A stretch of 64,000 bases of DNA from NCBI GenBank assembly GCA_021413865.1, contig JAIOPN010000016.1, forward strand, positions 1-64,000, in the 5' to 3' direction. The notes below the pieces were generated by a model. It did not search any database, was not told the origin of the DNA, and was given only the letters and a program-made list of their open reading frames with translations. The position numbers and the translations under genes were made by a program. The stretch comes from Planctomycetota bacterium (GTDB lineage Bacteria; Planctomycetota; Phycisphaerae; Phycisphaerales; Phycisphaeraceae). Positions within the stretch are counted from its first letter, which is position 1, and every line of letters starts with the position of its first letter. Positions 1 to 7,122 of this stretch are shown one piece after another.

Positions 1-93
1 GGAGAGGGAAAGCCGCATCCTTACAAAACGTTCGCGTTCCATCGCTGACCTCCAGAGGTAAAGGGTTGGAGACCAGTGTGGACGCGAACTGCG

Positions 94-117
94 CCGTGCG
101 CAAGTACTTACGCACGG
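94..117. promoter_or_regulatory. 24-bp near-perfect palindrome upstream of ileS
   Basis: Arms CCGTGCG (94-100) and CGCACGG (111-117) flank CAAGTACTTA, whose core AAGTACTT is itself palindromic; one pair of positions breaks the symmetry. It lies about 80 nt before the ileS start. It could be an operator for a dimeric regulator or an RNA hairpin. No T-tract follows, so it is not a classical terminator. The rest of 1-198 holds no gene that I can see. Confidence 0.4.
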
Positions 118-185
118 TGATCAATCCGGTGATGAATAATGTTGCGAGCCGGGGGCTATGGGGCGGAGTGTTTTCTGTTTTCCGC

Positions 186-191
186 TAGAAT
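186..191 (+). promoter_or_regulatory. -10-like TAGAAT abutting the ileS start
   Basis: TAGAAT ends 7 nt before the ATG at 199. If it is a -10 element, transcription would begin at or very near the start codon and give a leaderless mRNA. There is no Shine-Dalgarno sequence before this ATG and no clear -35. The same arrangement precedes metG, the GH57 gene, moeA and others in this window. Confidence 0.4.
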
Positions 192-198
192 CCCGCCC

Positions 199-3156
199 AT
201 GTCCGAGCAGCCCCAGAAAAAATCGTACAAGGACACGATCAACAAGCCCCAGACCGCCTTCGCGATGAAGGCGAACCTGGTGCAGAACGAGCCGGCGTCG
301 ATGAAGCGCTGGGCGGAGGCGGGGCTGTACCAGAAGGTGCGGCAGGCCCGCGCCGGCGCGCCGCGCTACGTCTTCCACGACGGCCCGCCCTACGCCAACG
401 GCTCGATCCACCTGGGCCACCTGCTCAACAAGGTGCTCAAGGACATCGTCGTCCGCTCGCGCACGATGATGGGTTTCGATTGCCCCTACATCCCCGGGTG
501 GGACTGCCACGGCCTGCCGATCGAGCACAAGGTCGTCGCGGAGCTCGGGCCCAAGGCACGCGAGATGGAGCCGTACCAGATCCGCAGGAAATGCCAGGCG
601 TACGCGGAGAAGTTCGTGAAGCTGCAGTCGGGGCAGATGCAGCGGCTGCTCACGCTGGCGGACTACGAGCACCCCTACCTCACGATGGACCCGGCCTACG
701 AGGGGGCGTCGCTGGAGGTCTTCGCGCAGATGGTGGAGAAGGGGTTGGTGTACCGCGCGCTCAAGCCGGTGCATTGGTCGATCGCGAACCAGACGGCTCT
801 CGCGGACGCCGAGTTGGAATATGAGGACCGGGTCGACACCTCGATCTACGTTTTGTTCGAGGTGGTGACCGCTTCCCCCCTCCACGCCGCTTGCGGCTTA
901 GCGTCCGGTGTCCGCGTGGACCTGATGATCTGGACCACCACGCCCTGGACGCTCCCCGCCAACCTCGCCGTCGCCGCCGCCCCGCGCGCGTTGTACGGTT
1001 TGTTCTCCTACCAACTCGACGGCAAGACCCATCACGCCATCCTCGCTGACGACCTGGCCGACCGGGTGCTCGCCCTTCGCGGCGCGGCGGACATCAAACG
1101 TCTCGCGGTCTGCACCGGGCAGGAATTGGTCAGCGCCGGCCTGCGCTACCGCCACCCGTTCATCGACCGCACCTCGCCGATCGTCACCGCCGAGTACGTT
1201 ACGCTCGAGGACGGCACCGGTCTCGTCCACACCGCGCCGGGCCACGGCGTGGAGGACTACCAGACCGGTCTGAAGGATTGCATCCGCTTCTCGCCCGACC
1301 GCAGGGAAGTGCTCGCGGGCAAGCCTTCCGATCCGAGCGTGCGGGCCGACACGTACTGCCCCGTGCGCGGGGACGGCACGTTCGACGAGACCGCGCCGGA
1401 TTGGCTCCGCGCCCCGGGCGTGGACGTGTGGAAGGCCAATGATCTGGTCATCGTCAGATTGCGCGAGAGCGGGCATCTTTTCTACGACCTGAAATTTACG
1501 CACAGCTACCCGCATGACTGGCGCGGCAGGACGCCGGTGATTTTTCGCGCGACGGAGCAATGGTTCGTTGGCGTGGATTGGCCTATCGGCTTCTCGTTCT
1601 TCGACGGACAAGGACATGGCAATGCCGACGCGCCTTCGATTCGCAAACTGGCGATTGAAGCGGTGGAAAAGAAGATCACGTTCTACCCCGACTGGGGTAA
1701 AAACCGCCTGCGCGGCATGCTCGAATCGCGCCCCGATTGGTGCATCTCGCGGCAGCGCGCCTGGGGATTGCCGATCCCGGCGTTTTTCGGCGAGGGGGAC
1801 CAGGTGCTGCTGACCGCCGCGGCTGTGCGCGCGGTGGCGAAGGTGGTGGAGAAGCAAGGCTCGGACGCGTGGTTCAAGTTGAGCGCGGCGGAATTGCTCG
1901 CGGGGTATGAGCCGGAGAAAGATGCCTATGCGCCGGCGTGGGTGAAAGAGGGGAGACTAAGCCGCGAGCGGCTGAAGAAGTCGACGGATATTTTCGACGT
2001 TTGGTTCGATTCGGGCACGTCGTGGGCTTCGGTGATCCGCCAGCGATTTGGGGCCGATTGGCTGCCGACGGACCTATATCTTGAGGGTTCCGACCAGCAC
2101 CGCGGCTGGTTCCAAGCATCGCTGCTTCCGGCCGTGGCGACCACGGGAGAGCCGCCGTACCACACAGGCCAACCGCCGTTCAAGGCGCTGCTCACGCACG
2201 GGTTCATGGTCGACAAAGACGGCAAGAAGATGTCCAAGGCCCTCGGCAACACTTTGGAGGTCGAGACGCTGCTCAAGGACCACGGCGCGGACGTCTGCCG
2301 CTGGTGGGTCAGCTCGATCAACGCCGACAACGACATCAAGGTCGATCCCGAGTTCTTCAAGCTTGCAGGCGAGGAGTACCGCAAGGTCCGCAACACGCTG
2401 CGGTATCTGCTGTCAAACCTCTACGACTTCGACATCAAGGCCCACCGTCACGCGTGGGTTCCCGCCGACGCAACGAGCCTCGACGCGTGGGTGATCGGCG
2501 AGCTGAACCTCGTCATCGCGGCCGTGCGCGCGGGGTACGAAAAATTCGACTTCCGCGCCCTGCACGAGACGGTGTTCGACTTCTGCAACGAGACCCTGTC
2601 GGCGGTTTACCTGGCGGCGACGAAGGACCGCATGTACTGCGACAAGGCGGACAGCCCCCGCCGCCGCCGCTCGCAGACGGCGATGCACACCATCGCCGAC
2701 GCCCTGATCCGCCTCACCGCGCCGATCCTGCCGCACACCGTCGAGGAGGCGTGGAAGTCGTTGCACGGCGAGTCGGCGTCGAGCGTGCAGCTCGAAACCT
2801 TTCCTAATCCCGTGGAACTGAGTGTGAGCGGCGAGTGGGCGGGCGTGATCGCGTCGCGCAACGACTGGCTCAAGGCGGTGGAGGAGGCGCGGCAGGGGCG
2901 GGGCATCGAGAACCCGTTGGATTGCGCGATCGTCGTGCCGCGCACGCAGGTTCCCGCAGGGTTCAGCGTCATCGACCTGGCGGATTTGTGCAACGTCAGC
3001 CGGATCGAATTGACGGACGGCGCGGAGATCTCGGTGAAGGATCTGCGCGAGGAGCCGCGCTGCGACCGCTCGTGGAAGCGCGACGGCACGGTGAAATTGC
3101 GCGGCGACGGCGGGATGCTCAGCGACCGCGACGCGGCGGCGCTGGGGGTTGTTTAG
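199..3156 (+). CDS. ileS: Isoleucyl-tRNA synthetase
   Basis: Charges tRNA-Ile with isoleucine in the cytoplasm. The 985-residue protein has the class I signatures HLGH (residues 71-74, after PYANGSI) and KMSKA (677-681; the usual last Ser is Ala), the editing-domain WTTTPWTLPAN segment and the FDVWFDSG motif. The C-terminus keeps CDRSW near residue 955 but lacks the paired CxxC of the zinc finger seen in E. coli IleRS; similar zinc-less tails are known in alphaproteobacterial enzymes. I chose ATG 199 because homology begins at MSEQPQKKSYKDTIN; an in-frame ATG at 139 would add 20 unconserved residues. It is a monocistronic gene, convergent with the acyltransferase downstream. Confidence 0.97.
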   Translation: MSEQPQKKSYKDTINKPQTAFAMKANLVQNEPASMKRWAEAGLYQKVRQARAGAPRYVFHDGPPYANGSIHLGHLLNKVLKDIVVRSRTMMGFDCPYIPGWDCHGLPIEHKVVAELGPKAREMEPYQIRRKCQAYAEKFVKLQSGQMQRLLTLADYEHPYLTMDPAYEGASLEVFAQMVEKGLVYRALKPVHWSIANQTALADAELEYEDRVDTSIYVLFEVVTASPLHAACGLASGVRVDLMIWTTTPWTLPANLAVAAAPRALYGLFSYQLDGKTHHAILADDLADRVLALRGAADIKRLAVCTGQELVSAGLRYRHPFIDRTSPIVTAEYVTLEDGTGLVHTAPGHGVEDYQTGLKDCIRFSPDRREVLAGKPSDPSVRADTYCPVRGDGTFDETAPDWLRAPGVDVWKANDLVIVRLRESGHLFYDLKFTHSYPHDWRGRTPVIFRATEQWFVGVDWPIGFSFFDGQGHGNADAPSIRKLAIEAVEKKITFYPDWGKNRLRGMLESRPDWCISRQRAWGLPIPAFFGEGDQVLLTAAAVRAVAKVVEKQGSDAWFKLSAAELLAGYEPEKDAYAPAWVKEGRLSRERLKKSTDIFDVWFDSGTSWASVIRQRFGADWLPTDLYLEGSDQHRGWFQASLLPAVATTGEPPYHTGQPPFKALLTHGFMVDKDGKKMSKALGNTLEVETLLKDHGADVCRWWVSSINADNDIKVDPEFFKLAGEEYRKVRNTLRYLLSNLYDFDIKAHRHAWVPADATSLDAWVIGELNLVIAAVRAGYEKFDFRALHETVFDFCNETLSAVYLAATKDRMYCDKADSPRRRRSQTAMHTIADALIRLTAPILPHTVEEAWKSLHGESASSVQLETFPNPVELSVSGEWAGVIASRNDWLKAVEEARQGRGIENPLDCAIVVPRTQVPAGFSVIDLADLCNVSRIELTDGAEISVKDLREEPRCDRSWKRDGTVKLRGDGGMLSDRDAAALGVV

Positions 3157-3163
3157 GTTTGGC

Positions 3164-3186
3164 CCCCACTCCCTCCGGGAGAGGGG
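3164..3186. repeat. CCCTCTCCC-type palindrome
   Basis: CCCCACTCCC and GGGAGAGGGG pair around a short loop, followed by TTT. It sits between the convergent ends of ileS and the acyltransferase gene and may work as a bidirectional terminator. It is one of at least seven copies of the same palindrome in the window. Confidence 0.6.
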
Positions 3187-3206
3187 TTTGCGACACACGC
3201 GGGTTT

Positions 3207-4340
3207 CTACTTCACCGCCGCCACGGTCCCGTGCGTTGACCGGCTGGCGCCGAATTTCTCGCGGGCCTGCATGAACGGCTTCTCGACGCAGCGGTAGAGC
3301 ACCTCCGCGGCGAGGAGGCTCACGGCCCACACCCCTACGAGGTAGAGGATCAGCGGGAGCCTGTGGCCGCCCTCGTGCCCGCCCTCGAGCCAGCCGTCGA
3401 GGCGGGCGACGACCGCGATGCCCTCGACGTGTAATAGATAAATGGAATAGGCGCGGTCCGCCAGGTACCGCGTCCCGGGCACGCGGAAGCGGGTGCGCCA
3501 GAAGTCGTTGGAGTTGGCCAGCACGATCAGCATGCAGAAGATGAAAGACCAGACCGGCAGGCTCCAGTCGGAGATGTCCGGGCGGGCGTACCTCCAGTAA
3601 AAATTCAGGGCGATGAGGATCACCCCGATCGGGGCGAGGACCGTCGCGGCCTTGCACAACCAGCCCCACGCTTTGGGGGCGAAGACCGCCACCACCGCCA
3701 GCAGCACGCCCGCGGCGCACTGGTCGTAGCGCAGGTGCGTCATCTGCAGGTTCCACCGCCAGCCCCAGTGCTGCTCGACCCACGGCGCGCCCAGCCTGGA
3801 CGCCAGCGGCACGAGCAGCAGGAGCGGCGCGGCCACGGTGAACCAGCGGTTGCGCAGGAAGAGGAGCAGGAGCGGCGCGACCATGAGGTAGAAGTGCTCC
3901 TCGACGCAGAGCGACCAGCTCACGCCGAAGAACGCCATCGGGCTTGGGCCGACGTAGTTCTGAAGGAAGACGAAGTACTGCCAGCAGACGGGGGTTTTGT
4001 GCTGAACCGCGGACTGGGCGATGGTGAAGAGGAGGACGGCGTAGTAGGCGGGCAGGGTGCGGAGCCAGCGGCGGAACCAGAAGCGGCGCAGCTCGATGGT
4101 GCCGGTTTTCTTGAACTCCTCGCAGAGCTGCTTGCCCAGCAGCCAGCCGCTGAGGCAGAAGAAGAGGTCAACGCCCACGCCGCCGAGCTGCATGAAGCTC
4201 AGGCCGTTGGGCAACCCGTATTCGGTCGTGACGTGGCAGAAGACGACCAGGACGATCGCCGCGGCGCGCAGGAAGTCCAGCGTCGGGTTGCGGCGGGTGG
4301 ATACGCCGTTGGCTATCGGGCGTGCGGGAACCATTGGCAT
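3207..4340 (-). CDS. Membrane acyltransferase (OafA/YrhL, acyltransferase-3 family)
   Basis: Predicted to O-acylate (usually O-acetylate) a surface glycan at the inner membrane. The 377-residue protein opens with the family hallmark NPTLDFLRAAAIVLVVFCHV, contains the conserved CLSGWLLG region near residue 60 and about ten hydrophobic segments. It ends in YRCVEKPFMQAREKF, a typical acyltransferase-3 C-terminal motif. It is the last gene of the left arm of the polysaccharide locus, 47 nt after the O-antigen-ligase-like gene on the same strand. The acyl donor and target sugar cannot be read from sequence. Confidence 0.9.
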   Translation of the reverse strand: MPMVPARPIANGVSTRRNPTLDFLRAAAIVLVVFCHVTTEYGLPNGLSFMQLGGVGVDLFFCLSGWLLGKQLCEEFKKTGTIELRRFWFRRWLRTLPAYYAVLLFTIAQSAVQHKTPVCWQYFVFLQNYVGPSPMAFFGVSWSLCVEEHFYLMVAPLLLLFLRNRWFTVAAPLLLLVPLASRLGAPWVEQHWGWRWNLQMTHLRYDQCAAGVLLAVVAVFAPKAWGWLCKAATVLAPIGVILIALNFYWRYARPDISDWSLPVWSFIFCMLIVLANSNDFWRTRFRVPGTRYLADRAYSIYLLHVEGIAVVARLDGWLEGGHEGGHRLPLILYLVGVWAVSLLAAEVLYRCVEKPFMQAREKFGASRSTHGTVAAVK

Positions 4341-4387
4341 CTACATCGGCTATTTGGGGCGCGGTGATTCCCGGATCGCCGGCGGGG

Positions 4388-5746
4388 TCAGGTGGAGAGG
4401 CCGGGGTTGAGCGCGTCCGGCGGCAGGCCGAAGCCCGGCACCTGTTCGAGCTCGGGCAGGACCGCCGCCTTTACATCCTCGTCGGCGGCGGACTGGCGCT
4501 CGACGAAGGCGACGGTGCAGAGGCCCAGCACGGCGATGAGGTAGGAGAGCTCGACGGCCTCGGCGCTGAGGAAGAAGCCGCACCAGATGAAACCCGCGAT
4601 GGAGATGCAGACGGTGTTGCACAGGTAGGCCGGCCACTGCAGCCGCTTGGCGAAAGGCCTGCGTGCGGCCCGGAAGGTTTGCCACATCGTGCCGACGTAA
4701 AAGAGGGCAAGCCCCAGGGCGCCGGCAATGCCGTGGTCGGCGCCGACCTGGAGGAAGAGGCCGTGGACGCTCTTACCGTCGGTCAGGCCGTACTTGTGTG
4801 CTACGAGGTTGAAGTTGCGCGGCCCGACGCCCCAGGGGTGGTCCTTGATGCACGCCCAAGCGGCGGCCCAGGTGTCGAAGCGGCTGGCGGCGGAGGCGTC
4901 GCGTTCGCTGGCGTCGGCGAAGATGGTCATGAACCGGGCGCGCACCGCGGGGCCTGCCAGGTAGAGCGTGGCCCAGACGAAGAGGCAGGCGACGGTGATG
5001 GTCAGCATCTTGTTGGGTAGGCGGAAGAGGGCGATGATGAAAATGGTGGCGCCGATGAGGATCAGGCCGAGCTGCCCGCCGCGGGAATAGCTGAAGAGGA
5101 TGACGTGGATCTCCAGCAGCACGGAGGCGAAGCAGAGGAGCTTGACCCACCAGCGGCGGTCATAGACGCCCATGAAGAAGGCCAGGGGGATGATGAGGAC
5201 CATCATGAGGGCGACGCCGTTGTTGTCGATGAGGGCGAAGCCCTCGTCGATGAACCGGCGGACGAAGCCGGCCTTGTACCAGCCGTTGAGGGTGTAGGCG
5301 AGGAAACCCATGGTGGCGACGATGATCCACGCCATGGTGCGGATGCGCCGGCCGTCGGTGACGATCAGGAGGGCGACGAAGGCCATGAGGCCGATCTTGA
5401 GCCGGGCGTCGAGCCACATCCAGGCGACCTCGTGGTCGATGGCGGTGAACTGAGCGGTGAGGACGCCGGTGAGTAGGAAGACGAACAGACCGAACAGGGT
5501 GATGCGGACGTGGCGCACGGGCGTCCAGTCGCCAAAGCCCTTGATGGCCAGGCCCAGGAGGGTGGAGAGGCCGACGTAGAGGCTGAAGCGCGGGTGATTG
5601 GTCTGGTCAAACGCCCAGAACCAGAGGAAGGGGGGCTTGAGAATGGCCAGCGCGAAGTAGGCCATCAGGCCGACATAGGGGTTGAACCACCCCATGCTCA
5701 CGCCGAGGGTGGCCAGAAAATACGAGAAGAGTTTGCCGAACTCCAT
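4388..5746 (-). CDS. O-antigen ligase / polymerase family membrane protein (Wzy_C)
   Basis: Predicted polymerase or ligase that joins lipid-linked oligosaccharides on the periplasmic face of the membrane. The 452-residue protein has about ten to twelve hydrophobic segments, the SYSRGG motif and a large soluble loop with RFDTWAAAWACIKDHPWGVG, which resembles the catalytic loop of O-antigen ligases and exosortase-associated O-glycosylation ligases. I chose ATG 5746 (MEFGKLFSYF) because AGGACC lies just upstream; a longer frame to 5818 adds an unlikely arginine-rich stretch. A ligase beside an ABC-type exporter fits either transfer of the finished glycan to an acceptor or a second glycan pathway. 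Confidence 0.85.
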   Translation of the reverse strand: MEFGKLFSYFLATLGVSMGWFNPYVGLMAYFALAILKPPFLWFWAFDQTNHPRFSLYVGLSTLLGLAIKGFGDWTPVRHVRITLFGLFVFLLTGVLTAQFTAIDHEVAWMWLDARLKIGLMAFVALLIVTDGRRIRTMAWIIVATMGFLAYTLNGWYKAGFVRRFIDEGFALIDNNGVALMMVLIIPLAFFMGVYDRRWWVKLLCFASVLLEIHVILFSYSRGGQLGLILIGATIFIIALFRLPNKMLTITVACLFVWATLYLAGPAVRARFMTIFADASERDASAASRFDTWAAAWACIKDHPWGVGPRNFNLVAHKYGLTDGKSVHGLFLQVGADHGIAGALGLALFYVGTMWQTFRAARRPFAKRLQWPAYLCNTVCISIAGFIWCGFFLSAEAVELSYLIAVLGLCTVAFVERQSAADEDVKAAVLPELEQVPGFGLPPDALNPGLST

Positions 5747-5910
5747 AAGGTCCTGCCCAGGTCGATGCGCATCCGCGCCGCAGCGGGATGATAGGCCGCC
5801 ACCGCTCCGACCCTCCATTTTCGACCAGATCGTCCCCGGCCTGAACCCAGCGTCCGCTAACCACCGCAGGCCGCCATTTCCCCCGGCCGCTCACGGCTTA
5901 GCGTCTTCTC

Positions 5911-7122
5911 TTATCGTCCCAACAACCCGTTATGAATCCCCGCCACCGCCTCCGCCGCGCGTGGCCAGGTGAATCGCTCAACCACCCGCTTCCGCCCCGC
6001 CTCCCCCATCCGGCGACGCAGACCTTCGTCCCCCGCGAGCTGCGCGATTGCCGTGGCAAGCTCATCCGCGTCCGTCCCGCCCACGAGCAGGCCGGTCTCG
6101 TTCTCGCCAACCGCCTCGGGCACGCCGCCGGAGCGCCCGCCGATCGTCGGTTTCCCGCACGCCGCCGCTTCGAGGAAGACGATGCCGAAGCCCTCGACGT
6201 CCGACCCCTCCCTGCGGTTGGGCATCACGAAGAGGTCGCACGCGGCGTAGAACCTCGGCAGGTCGGCCCCGCGCACCATGCCCGCGAAGGTGACCCGGTC
6301 GCGCAGGTTCAGCTCATCGACCAATCGTTCGAGGCGGGCGCGCTCGTCGCCCTCGCCGTCGCCGGCGATGACGTAGTGCAGCACAGGGCTGTGGTCGCGC
6401 AGCTTCGCCAAGGCGCGGAGCGTGGTGTCGTGTCCTTTGCGCGGCGGGAACCGGCCGACGGTGAGCACCATGAGCCGGCCGGGCGGGACGTATTTACGCC
6501 GCAGCTCCGAGCCATCGATGCCGGGGTTGAAGAGGTCGGTATCGACACCGGGGTGGACGACGTGGACGCGGCCGTCGGGCACGCCATAGGCCTTGACCAT
6601 AGCGGCGGTGTGCTCGCTGTTGGCGATGATGCCGGCGCAGGCGCGGTAAACGCGGGTCATCACGAATGTGTATTCCCGGGAGACGCGGGCGGTGGTGATC
6701 TCCTCGCCGTGCGCCCAGCAGAGCATGCGCGGGCCGAGCATCAGGCGGCGCGCGGTGAGCGCCGCGAGCGCTTCGGGCATCGCCCGGCCGCAGTGGGCGA
6801 TCACCGGCGTGCCGCCGCTGTCGCGCGACATCGTCCTGCTCAGCCGTTTGATGGTCCGCCCCAGCGCCCAGTGCTGCGAGCGGTCCTCGCGGGAGACGAT
6901 GCCGCGCCGCCACTTGCGGATTTCCGTGCGCTCGACGGCGATCCGGCCGCGCACCGCCTCGTCGCCCGTGCACTTGTCACGGTCGGTCAGCACGGTGATG
7001 TTGAAGCGGTCCTGCAGGCGTGAATAGATGCTTTCCAGCAGCACCGCCGACCCGCCCATGGCCGGGGGGTACATCTCGCTGACCAGCAGCAGCGGCGGGT
7101 TTTGCGGGGTCTTGTCGCTCAT
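5911..7122 (-). CDS. Glycosyltransferase family 4 (GT-B)
   Basis: Retaining glycosyltransferase using a nucleotide-sugar donor, probably acting on the growing glycan at the cytoplasmic membrane face. The 403 residues form the two Rossmann halves of a GT-B fold. The N-terminal domain opens with LLLVSEMYPPAMGGSAV (acceptor side), the linker carries VVHPGVDTDLFNPG, and the C-terminal domain carries LTVGRFPPRKGHD and the EGFGIVFLEAAACGKP motif that binds the donor. Its ATG overlaps the stop of the upstream lyase-like gene by 4 nt (ATGA), so the two are translationally coupled. Sugar specificity is unknown. Confidence 0.93.
   Translation of the reverse strand: MSDKTPQNPPLLLVSEMYPPAMGGSAVLLESIYSRLQDRFNITVLTDRDKCTGDEAVRGRIAVERTEIRKWRRGIVSREDRSQHWALGRTIKRLSRTMSRDSGGTPVIAHCGRAMPEALAALTARRLMLGPRMLCWAHGEEITTARVSREYTFVMTRVYRACAGIIANSEHTAAMVKAYGVPDGRVHVVHPGVDTDLFNPGIDGSELRRKYVPPGRLMVLTVGRFPPRKGHDTTLRALAKLRDHSPVLHYVIAGDGEGDERARLERLVDELNLRDRVTFAGMVRGADLPRFYAACDLFVMPNRREGSDVEGFGIVFLEAAACGKPTIGGRSGGVPEAVGENETGLLVGGTDADELATAIAQLAGDEGLRRRMGEAGRKRVVERFTWPRAAEAVAGIHNGLLGR

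Noticed and set aside
3061-3156. Loss of the zinc finger in the IleRS C-terminus as a novelty
   Set aside because: CDRSW-type zinc-less tails are known in alphaproteobacterial IleRS, so this is a family variant.
2413-3783. 456-codon minus-strand frame across the end of ileS and the acyltransferase
   Set aside because: It crosses two well-supported genes and encodes Arg/Pro/His-rich sequence typical of GC-rich shadow frames.
887-5907. Shared CGGCTTAGCGTC in ileS (near 893) and at 5895, as a possible repeat family
   Set aside because: A 12-nt match in a 64-kb GC-rich window is expected by chance; no longer similarity or palindrome ties the two sites.
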